Assembly: GCA_036365455.1 (NCBI GenBank)
Contig: JAWQUS010000009.1
Span: 3,564,001 to 3,628,000 of the forward strand
From: Macrosoma leucophasiata
Taxonomy: Eukaryota > Arthropoda > Insecta > Lepidoptera > Hedylidae
DNA length: 64,000 bases
Direction: 5' to 3'
The position numbers and the translations under genes are program-made. The notes below the pieces were generated by a model, which saw only the letters and a list, made by a program, of their open reading frames with translations, was not told where the DNA came from and did not search any database. This document shows positions 12,501-24,500 of the stretch, piece after piece; the stretch's first letter is position 1; each line of letters opens with the position of its first letter.

Positions 12501-15500
12501 GCAAATATACTAAATAATACTGTGACGCTTACGCCATACGCCAGCGAACACCGCCACAGGATCTCTACCTGTAAAGGAAATGGTCACTGGATTTGGCGAA
12601 TTATCGCCGTGAGTATAACCTTCCATATTATGTTGTGTACTCAGGTGGGGCGAAGCGTACACGTGGAGCAACGTGAACTGCTGCGTGCACAACGTGATCG
12701 TGGGCAAGCTGTGGATCGAGCAGTACGGAGCCATGGAGGTGACCTGCCACGGCGGTGCCGGCCTCAAGGCCAACCTCGCCTTCAAGCCGGCCGGCTTCAA
12801 CAACCGCGACCTACACAGGGTCGACGGCTTCATCACGGACCAGAGGTAACTCGCCTTCGGCTCTCTCCAAGGGATGTAGGAATTGTAGCGAGTGAGAAAG
12901 TCCGCTTGCCCGTTTGAATTCTACACCTGATGATCACGTCACCGCTGCTCATAAAATATGAAGTTATCGTTATGCTGAGTCCTCAAGTCAGCGACTTTAA
13001 TCAACGGCACCACTAGCGATTTCAAAATCATTGTGATCTCAGCACCGCATTATAATCGCTGCCAATATTGACGTTCCCACAGTGCATAAAAACAAAAGTA
13101 TTTTTGATAGCTAAAACGTAAATCCAGATATCTTTGAATCGTTGGTGTCTACATCTTTTTGCGTTTCGATGACAGAACCTCGTGTTCTCATTTCTATCTT
13201 TCCATATTATCTCTTTCAGTAATTTCAATTCAAATAGCATCGTTAGTGTCAGCCAAACAGCACTTCAAATCGGCGACATCATATTTTGTATACATCACAA
13301 TGATCCGTTTCATTTACAGCAAGAAGCGCATCAAGTTCCTGTACGGCAAGTGGACGGAGTACATCAAGTGTTGCCCGAGTGCCGCGCACGAGCTGTGGGC
13401 GCGCGAGCGCGGCGACGAGGCCGGCGCGCCGTCGCCCGCGCACACGCCCAAGAAGGTGCTCGCCAAGCTCAACAGCTTCAAGGTCGGCGCGCTCCGCTCC
13501 ATGTCCATACAAGACGTGAGTCTGCACATAGCTGCACCATCCCTAACCGATACCCCAGTCACTCCCTACCCTATACCAGAGAATATGTAATAATACTCCG
13601 TATAGAATGGACACTTCGACATCCCGCCAGATTTTTTTTAATGTAATGTAGTGGCAAACGTACATGCAGTTCACATTGATGTTAAGTGATGACTGCAGCG
13701 TATAGACACCCACACAAAACCAAGATCGAAGTGCAGATGCGTTACCACTCCTGAGGCACAAGGTGTTATGCCTCTGTGCCGGAAATTACAGGGCCGTACA
13801 TTACTACCTGACCGGAACATAATAGTGCTAAACACTACCATTTAGCGGCAAGTATCTTAGGTAATGCGGTGGTGCCTACGCCCGCGAACTCCGTCACTGG
13901 AGCTCTACCACCAGTAAAAATTTCCCCTCCTCACCCATCATCCCCCATCGAGAGGCAGTTGAATAAACTTCAACAGTGAGGTTGCGAGCGAGCGAGCGGT
14001 CTATTTAGTTAATTTGATCACGTAGTCAGTGCGACGACTTATTTCAGGATTGTTTTAGGTCACAATCCTAGGTGCTACATTTCTGTGTGCGCGTGTACTG
14101 ATTGATGTACGATGTCTGTGTAATAGGTTACCAGTAAGAATTTTAGCCGAGTGTCCGGGGTGTGCCTATACAGAAAGCTCACTGAGCTCGACATCTCTGA
14201 TGTCAGCACTCCTTACTCAACCGGATTAGGCCAATAAGCAATTCAAATGTTATTAGGTAGTTGCTTAAGGTATCACGTCACTCGTGGGCACCAGAGACAG
14301 AGAATTCATCAAAAGAAAACACGGAGGTGTTTCCTTTTTCTTGCTCATCCCACATCAAAGGAAACAACTTGGATGGGAGAGCACACAGGCGTAGATTGCT
14401 CAGGGCATCAAGAAGTCTTCCGGCAGTGTCCAGGACCTGACTATAGCCGCACCTTCTGTAGCTGACAGTGTGTGCCGTCTCAAGAAGACTCGCCTACACC
14501 TACTACACCTACGCCTACTTACACCCTCTGAGTTAGGTTGGTAACGTGTTCGGTGATTTTTTTTAAACTGTTTTTTTGTACCGATGTAACTTAGTAATTT
14601 TCACCGACACTCAGATAATCCTGCGAGATTTTCGTGGTGTAGTATTTTAAGTAAAAATGTAGAATTTTTTATGTACTGAATAAATTATAATAATACTGTA
14701 AAGGCACCAAAAGTAGCCCGTATGTTTAAAATTCACTTATTTTTATTATACGTTTCTTTGTACTTTCGAAGAAAATCGGCTATGACAGAGAAACGAAACG
14801 CACGAATGGACTTATAAGGCTTCCGTTTTTTTTCCTATTGAGGTCTGGGCCTCGGTCCTAAAAATGATGGTGAACCATCAATCACCTCCGATTGTCTTAT
14901 TCTTCGATCTGGGTTTTATTTTTAAATCAATTGAAACTAACTTCAAAAGGTATAACACCAGATAAGGTGTTATACCTTTAAAAAATGGTTATCTGAAAAG
15001 TCGGTAATACCTATAATTTTACGTGACTTAACATGCGTCACATGCCGAACGTGCATCTCAGCAGGCAGAACGTGACACTTTATCGTGCGGTCGTGCGTGC
15101 AGCTAGCGTTCATCGATTTACTCGTGTAATGCGTTAATATTACGTCAAAAGTGTGGGGGACAAATGGCTTTTACACCAAAGTCAAACACAAATCTGCATC
15201 GGTGTGATTCACAATGGACTGTATTTTTCGGTTCTGCAATGGTTCATACTATTCTAACTTATTCACTAGCTTATTTCACTATACTATAACTAACTAGCGA
15301 ACCAGGGGGTCTGGTACTATTCTAAACTTTCACTGGCAATACCTTCACGGTCTGGAAGCACTTTTCTTGCGGAGAATCGAACGAGGACAAACTAGCAACG
15401 AAATGTACCGAGTTATATACGCTTCCAAACCGTCTCCTTCCATGTCAAAATGCCGTGACACGCCCAAAAATCGAACGTCACGAAGGTCCGGGTCAATAGA

Positions 15501-18500
15501 GATAGGACTCTAAATCATTACATATACGGTCTAATTTCCTACCACCGTCATACATCTCTGCTGACCCGCCCCCGCCTTGATACATTTCATACGCAATATC
15601 TCTTATTCTATTAAATTTTCTTATACAATTCTTATTAGATTCTTATTCTAATTCAATACACTTTCAAAGTTTTTACTTATTAGAAACACATAATTTTTTA
15701 GGGGCTCTGTCATGCTCTATCACCTATGACACGATTGTATATCGCTAGCCAAACCTAAATACAATTAAAAACCGCAAACGGTATCTGCCTATCTCCTTTA
15801 TTCTAAGCGTGAGAGACAATTTTATCTAACAAGTAAGATTAGGTACATTCGTTTTTTCCGTATTGTGAGTCTACTTACACTCTTTATACATATATCTCCC
15901 TGAGGGGGCAACAAAAATACATCTCGTACATAACTTTCAGCCTAGTATCTTTGCTATTTACGAAAATACAGCGACTTTCACCTCTCTCTCCATACAAAAT
16001 GTTGAATTCAACATCAGCTGTGAACAAACTAATTGAATCTACCTACATACAAATTGATATTTCTAACCGTAACATTTTATACAATTTGTGTTATAATTTC
16101 TCAATTTCTTTACTTTCTACGCGCGCTACGTGGTCGCAGCTCCGTGCACATCTCCGAGCCAGTGTGTGTGTGATAAGTATACAGCGAAATACCTAATTTA
16201 CATTACAGTTTTTTATCAATCATCTCATAATAGTGTCTACTACAGCGAACTTTGCCAGTCGATAACTACTGATCTGCCTATGCCATGCGTGGGGTTGGTC
16301 GTGAATATGCATTATTGGACATTCCTACGCCGAGCTATGCCACTGACTGAGCTCTAAAAAAAGTGCGCTGCGTATTTACGCTTCCTCCGCGTCACTTCCC
16401 CGCACTTCACCCCCGCCGCCGCAGGCGGATCAGGTGCTCTGTCGGTCACCTCTTCGTGGACGACCCTTTCGACTAACCGAAAATACCTACACCTCCAAAT
16501 TTAATATTTTCTATGGCAATCGCTAGACAACAATTCGTTTATCATCATACTCAAATATTACATGCCTACTATGAGAACCTAACGAGTTATATCGAATTAA
16601 AAACTGCCGCTGCATACAACCAACATACACCTAGCGGTCATTGCGAGCTTTACTGACTTTACTTATTTTCATAATGAAATACGACGCTTATTGATTCTAT
16701 CCTTTACAACTCTCCCCCCGGCGTAGACCTTCGAGCCTCATCATCTACCGGAAGGATAATCAATCTACATACTGGGCGTCTAAATATTCCACCTCGAGTA
16801 CGAATCTCCGCACTACGTACCACGCCATCAGGTCCCGTGTATACCTTTTCTACTAAACCGCGGGGCCATACATTACGGGGCAACAACCCGTCTGCTATTA
16901 TCACCAAATTACCTATCTTAATGTTCTCTTTACCGTTATGACTATCACCTCGCGGGGCCAAGGTTGGCAAGTACTCATTTATCCATCGCCGCCAGAACAT
17001 ATCAGACAACGCCTGCGTAGCTCGCCACGCCCGCCTATCCGCTACCGCGCAGTTACCAACAAAGGGCAAGCCGACCGCTGATCCGATAAGAAAATGATTC
17101 GGAGTAAGGGCTTCAGGGTCGCTTGCATTAACTGATACGTGAGTCAACGGTCGCGAGTTCACCGTGTGTTCTACCTCAGCGGTGAACGTCGCAAGTACAT
17201 CATCTTTTGGTGCACGTTCATTCAAAACTATTAATAAAGATTTCTTAACACTCTTTATTAACCGCTCCCAGGCGCCTCCCTGATTGGGAGCACCGGGATC
17301 TATAAAACGCCATGACATTCCTTTTGTCGTGGCGAATTTTTCTAACTCAGGCAACCATTCTTTATACGCATTACATAATTCTACATCGGCGCCCCGAAAG
17401 TTAGTTCCATTATCGCTTACCATGGTATGGGGCGCACCGCGGCGCGCTCCCATCCGCCTAATTGCCATGATAGCCGCGTCTGTACTAAGACTCGAAATTA
17501 TTTCTATGTGAATGGCACGCGTTATCAAACAGGTAAATAACATTCCCCAACGTTTCTCCCTTCTCCTACCTACTGTGACGAGCATCGGACCGTAACAATC
17601 TACACCACAATATGCAAAAGGTCGCGTATATGATTCTAAACGGAGGGCCGGTAGGTCACCTTTGACTGGGTCACAGGGCCTCCCTATGCGCGTCCTACAC
17701 CTGACACACCGCCCTACTATCGTTCTAACTGCCGGACGAAGCCGCGTTATCCAAAACTGATGTCTAATATTGTTAACTAGCGCCTCTCTACCCATATGAT
17801 TGTTACGTTCGTGTTCACGTTTTATATACAACTTAGCTAACAAGCTCCGCCCGTCCAAAATAGGTGGATTTTTACGCTGAGCTGGTATGTTTGCCGCATC
17901 TATCCTACCATTCAATCTCATAAGACCGTCCTCTCCTATGACGGGATCCAATTTATAAATTTTACTAGACCGATCAACCGTTTTACCTACTCTAAGTCTG
18001 TCTATTTCACACGGAAAGCTCGCGCGCTGCGCCTGCGAAATTATTAACAATTCCGCACGTCGTGTGTATTTTGTATCTAAACTTGAAGGAATCTTTTTGC
18101 ATCTATCTATGAATAATAACACGTAGGCCAGGGCACGGACAAGGCGGTCGTACGATGAAAATCGTTCCACTGCGATTAGGCATGGGCTACACCTCGTGTG
18201 CGTAACCAAAACCTCCTCCAGCGGCGCGACCAACTCCTTTCCGAACGCACTCGATGGTGGTTCCTCATTTCTTAAGAGAAACGAGGGGCCGGTGCACCAT
18301 CTGGAGGAGGGGCCCAATCGCGAGTGGCCAATCCTCGTCGCATCGTCAGCTACATTCGATGCGGTGGGAACCCACCTCCACTGTTCGGTTTTCGTTAATT
18401 CTACTATCTCCGCTAACCTATGTGCTACATACGGTTTATACCTAACCGTGTCATTCCTTATCCATTGCAATACGGTTGTCGAATCTGTCCAAAAACACAC

Positions 18501-21500
18501 CCCTACATCTGACCAGGGATGTTTGTCTATGACGTCACTAGCTAAGCGCGCACCTATTAAAGCCGCCTGCAGTTCTAATCGCGGGATACTTTGAGTTTTT
18601 ATTGGTGCTACCTTTGCTTTCCCGGCCACCAACGACACCCTCACTACCCCTGAGCTATCTACAAATCGCCAATACGCCACTGCCGCGTACGCTTGTTCGC
18701 TTGCATCGCAAAATACATGTAACTGCCTATCCACTATATCCTCACGCTTGTCATAACATCGCGGTATCTTAAGACGGTTAATGTATTCTAAATCTGCCTG
18801 CCAATCAGCGAAAGCTACTGCCTGCTCATGGGGAAGCGGTTCATCCCACCCTAGGTCCTGTCGCCACAGTTCCTGTAGGATAATTTTTGCCACTATAGTA
18901 TATGGACTCAACAAACCTAGCGGATCGAAAACCGACATGACTGCGCTCAATGCCTCGCGTTTCGTAGGTACCCGTGTTAAGTTCCGGACGTCCGTAGGTA
19001 CCCTAGGCATGCTAGTATTGAAGCCTAACTCATCGCTTTTAGGTTGCCACAAAATACCTAAAGCCCTATCTTCAATAAACGCATTCCCCGCTATTTCCTT
19101 TGGTGCGTGAGCGCGATCACTTTCCGGTACCTCAGATATTACAGAGTCGAGATTCGAACTCCAACCCGCTAAATCAAAACCCGCCTGCGCGTGCACGTGA
19201 CGTACCTCGCCTACCGTGCGCCGGGCAGTCTCCTCAGAGTCAAAACTAACTATCCAATCATCCATATATGTACTAGTGGTAATGGTGTCAAACGCCAGCG
19301 GGTGTGAAGTTTTATAAACCGCTGCGTTTTCATCCCTCACACTATGTGCTAAAAACGGCGAACTGCGCGCTCCAAATATCATAGACGTCATTACATACTT
19401 TCTGGGGGGGCTCACACGATCCTCCCCCCGCCACAGAAACTGTTGTGCTACGCGGTCCTCCTCCCTAATTTTAATTCTTAAAAACATTTCGCGGATATCC
19501 GCGGTCAATGCTATCCTGCCTACCCTGAATCCATATAAAACTTTATTCAGAGACTGTAACAAATCCGGACCTTCTAATAAGATGTCGTTTAAACATTTCC
19601 CATTCGATTTTGCCGCCGCATCGAATACCAAACGCACCTTTCCCGGTTTATTAGGGTTTGTAACTGCAAAATGAGGCAAATACCATTCCCTTTGATTGTA
19701 GGTATTTGTCTCTCCTAAGGGCTCCGCGTAGCCTTTCTCTATTAAACTATTTATTTGAGCCGTATAAGCCTCCCTAAACTCCTGAGACCTATCCATTTTA
19801 CGTTCAATACCTACTAAACGGCTATGTGCCATGTTATAGCTAGGCGGAAGGGTTGCATCGTCACTGACCCATGGCAACCCCACTTCATAACGGCCATTTA
19901 CTTTTGCTATAGTTCTTTTTACTATTTCTATTGCGCGCTCCTCCCCCGGGACTACCCTTGGTTCTCTGCCTATACCAAGAGAGTCAATTTCAAAATGGGA
20001 CCGCACTATATCATTCAGATTTGCATCTGAGGGACTCTGCGTGGTGTGCACATGCAACACCGACGCCCTATTAACAACAATGCTTTTAGGCATTGACCCA
20101 TGTATGACCCATCCCAACTGGGTCAGTGACGCGGCCGGCTGCCTACGGCTACCGGTCACCAACTTCCGCGACACTATAAGATGCCAATTATCCGCACCTA
20201 TGAGAATTTGAGGTCTCACTCCCTCATAACACACCGCATCCGGTGGTAAAGCTTTAAAATGCGACATTTGTAACAATTCTTTACTAACGGTCTGCCTACC
20301 TAAAGTGAGGTTCCGTACCGTACGCGCTTTAATCTTAAAGGGGCGTCCGCTCTGCCCGGCCAAGCTAATACCTACTAATCGGCTTTCCGACTCCTGCTGA
20401 CTAGAATTAGCACCTATTATATTCAGGGCGCGGACTGGGCCCTGGGCCCCTATCGACTTTGCCAACTGCTCGTCGATCAAAGTGATAGTGGACCCCTCAT
20501 CTAATAACGCGTAGGTCTGTACCCCCTTGCCCCTGCCACCCCCTATTGTGACAGGGCAGACCTTAAGAAGTACCTGCGTGCTATCAACTGGCGTATGCGC
20601 TGACGCCGTAATTACTGACTCTATTTGTACTTCTTTTACTTCCGGCCGCGGCTCGGAATGCAACAGCATGTGGTGTGACCGTGTGCAATCACCCTTACCA
20701 CATCGCTTTGCCTTACATTGAAAACGTCTATGTTTCCCGTTTAAACATTGATAGCAAATTCGCGCTTCCCGTGCCCAGTTCCAGCGCTCCTGTACTGACA
20801 TCGCAACAACCTTACCGCACGCATCGGTCCGGTGCCCACTACCACAACAAAGACATGTAATAGCCGCCTCTGTTGTGTTATACACCGGCCGGCGCGCGCG
20901 GTCTAACTTTTTAAACGTAGGCCGCGATGCCGGCGGCTGCACTGCGCGCGCGCTTGCTACCGTGCTTTTCTCGTATGAGAACTGAATAGCCCTATCAGCC
21001 TCCTTCATGAGAAAGTTCGCTAATCTAGTTAACTCGGATTCCGGCCCGTCCGCCCTATCGAAAGCATAGTCATACCACTTGTTTTTAAGGTGGGGACTAA
21101 GTTTCTCACTTAACATCCTAGGTAGCCGTGGATCCGTATTTCTACCTACCGGATCCACACTTTCAATCACAGTGACTACGTTTTGCACTTTAACCGCAAA
21201 GATATTTAACTCATTTGCCGATGCCCCCACATTAGGTAGTCGCATTACCTCCCCTACTGCCTGGTCTATAATAGTGCCTGGGCGACCGAAACATTGTTCT
21301 AGGGTCTTCATAATTCTATCTGGGTCTGACGCCGAATATAAAAGGGCCGACACCGCCTGTCGTGCCGGACCCCGCAAGCACGCCCTCAACCTAGCCAAAT
21401 TCTCTATGTCCGTGAGTCTATAATTCTGCGTAGAATCCCTCATCGCTGCTTTGAATGGCAACCACTCCCTAGGGTCCCCATCAAATAAGGGTAACTCCTG

Positions 21501-24500
21501 GGCCTGTCGTGGTGGGGGTCGACCCCGCGACATATTCTCTAACGCGTACACTAAACGATCCAGGACTTCGTCTTTAGAGATATTGGTTTTGGCGGGCTCG
21601 TCTTGTTTATTATTATTCGGCGCCCTACCATCCCCTAGCCTATTCTCCCCCCGTAAAAATTCCCGCGGGGGATGACTATCTTGTAACCAATGTTCTACCC
21701 TTTCGTTTGCATCTATTTGCCCATTCACACTATCTCTATCAGTTTCTTCCGGCGGCGTTACCCTATCCTTAGCTATCTGCTTATCCACTAAACCGGCTTC
21801 TATTTCTAACTGCCTAATTCGTGCCTTTAACATGTCTGTTTCCGTGTTAATTTGCTCCCGCCTAGCGCGCGCACTATCGGTTGACCGTCGCGAACAAACC
21901 GATGGCGGCCGCGTACCTAAAGTTTCCTGTTCGGTAACTACTTGCTCGGTCCTACTGGTCCCTGGCAATGGTACGTCCTGCGGAGCCTCGGAAGGAGACT
22001 CTGGATAGTCTGGTATGACCCTAAGCGCCGCGCGCTTCCTAGTGGTAGGTGGACTCCTTGGCATCATCACTGTTTAACTACCTCAACTACACTGAAATAG
22101 GTCCCTACCTCCCTAACTGAGATGGTCCCTACACAGTAACACAATTCAACAAAAATAAAAAATCTAAAAATTCCTAACGGCCTAACACACACACAAATAC
22201 ACTGGCCCGAAAATATACACGGATTACGACTCACTGTATATCCGTCCGTATCCGCGATCCGCGAAGTTGCAGGCGCCGCCGACGTCCCGATGCTCGGCCG
22301 CACCCGCCCGATGCCGCTGTGCTGAGCTGTGCAGACGCTGACGCTGCCACGAAGCCGCCGCCGCCGACGCCGTTGACCCGACGTCCCGGCTGCTCCGATG
22401 AAGGCGCCCAAGCTGCGATGCTCAGGGCGGTCCCGCCCGAGTTGCGTATGCGCTAGCGTACGAAACGCCGCGCCGTACGCCCCTGCTCAAGGCGGCTGCC
22501 CAAGCGGTGAAAACGCTGGCGTTCGAAACGCCCGCGCTGTGATGCTCGCCGACCCGGCCCGCTGCGGTCGCTGACGCTGGTAGAGCGCCCAAGCCGCACG
22601 GCCCGTGCTCAAGGCGGTCAAGCCCGAGTATCGCCCGTGCTCAAGGCCACAATGCCTGAGCGATGACGGTGCTGGCGTTCAAAACGCCGAAGCTGCGATG
22701 CCCGTCGACCTGGAGCTTGTGTGGTCGCTGGCGCTGGATAGCGCCCAAGCCACGATGCCCGTTGACCCCGAGGTGCAGCTGCTGACGCCTGCTTGGCGCC
22801 CCGGTCTCGCTGCACGTCGACCCTGTTCCCCGTCGTTCCCTGGCCTCGCCCTCAGACTGCGAGACCTGGAATGCACGTTCCGATCCGTTAATCAACGCGC
22901 CGGTATCCTACTCCGGCTCTTCCTTGCCGGTCGTTACCAGTACCCTCTTGTATCCTTTCCCGGATGGCCGCTGGTGGCCTACTAATCCGGCGTCGATGGA
23001 CCAGAACTTTGTGGGGGACAAATGGCTTTTACACCAAAGTCAAACACAAATCTGCATCGGTGTGATTCACAATGGACTGTATTTTTCGGTTCTGCAATGG
23101 TTCATACTATTCTAACTTATTCACTAGCTTATTTCACTATACTATAACTAACTAGCGAACCAGGGGGTCTGGTACTATTCTAAACTTTCACTGGCAATAC
23201 CTTCACGGTCTGGAAGCACTTTTCTTGCGGAGAATCGAACGAGGACAAACTAGCAACGAAATGTACCGAGTTATATACGCTTCCAAACCGTCTCCTTCCA
23301 TGTCAAAATGCCGTGACACGCCCAAAAATCGAACGTCACGAAGGTCCGGGTCAATAGAGATAGGACTCTAAATCATTACATATACGGTCTAATTTCCTAC
23401 CACCGTCATACATCTCTGCTGACCCGCCCCCGCCTTGATACATTTCATACGCAATATCTCTTATTCTATTAAATTTTCTTATACAATTCTTATTAGATTC
23501 TTATTCTAATTCAATACACTTTCAAAGTTTTTACTTATTAGAAACACATAATTTTTTAGGGGCTCTGTCATGCTCTATCACCTATGACACGATTGTATAT
23601 CGCTAGCCAAACCTAAATACAATTAAAAACCGCAAACGGTATCTGCCTATCTCCTTTATTCTAAGCGTGAGAGACAATTTTATCTAACAAGTAAGATTAG
23701 GTACATTCGTTTTTTCCGTATTGTGAGTCTACTTACACTCTTTATACATATATCTCCCTGAGGGGGCAACAAAAATACATCTCGTACATAACTTTCAGCC
23801 TAGTATCTTTGCTATTTACGAAAATACAGCGACTTTCACCTCTCTCTCCATACAAAATGTTGAATTCAACATCAGCTGTGAACAAACTAATTGAATCTAC
23901 CTACATACAAATTGATATTTCTAACCGTAACATTTTATACAATTTGTGTTATAATTTCTCAATTTCTTTACTTTCTACGCGCGCTACGTGGTCGCAGCTC
24001 CGTGCACATCTCCGAGCCAGTGTGTGTGTGATAAGTATACAGCGAAATACCTAATTTACATTACAGTTTTTTATCAATCATCTCATAATAGTGTCTACTA
24101 CAGCGAACTTTGCCAGTCGATAACTACTGATCTGCCTATGCCATGCGTGGGGTTGGTCGTGAATATGCATTATTGGACATTCCTACGCCGAGCTATGCCA
24201 CTGACTGAGCTCTAAAAAAAGTGCGCTGCGTATTTACGCTTCCTCCGCGTCACTTCCCCGCACTTCACCCCCGCCGCCGCAGGCGGATCAGGTGCTCTGT
24301 CGGTCACCTCTTCGTGGACGACCCTTTCGACTAACCGAAAATACCTACACCTCCAAATTTAATATTTTCTATGGCAATCGCTAGACAACAATTCGTTTAT
24401 CATCATACTCAAATATTACATGCCTACTATGAGAACCTAACGAGTTATATCGAATTAAAAACTGCCGCTGCATACAACCAACATACACCTAGCGGTCATT

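Noticed and set aside
12510..13646. Frames of 82-154 codons on both strands over ORP exons D and E
   Set aside because: Shadows of GC-rich exons, crossing introns with no splice logic.
22067..22411. 114-codon arginine-rich frame in the BEL/Pao leader as an extra gene
   Set aside because: GC-rich leader with frames on both strands and no recognisable motif. Possible but unsupported.
15951..24215. Small frames of 75-81 codons repeated in both BEL/Pao LTRs
   Set aside because: Identical because the LTRs are identical. No domain, and they lie in noncoding LTR sequence.
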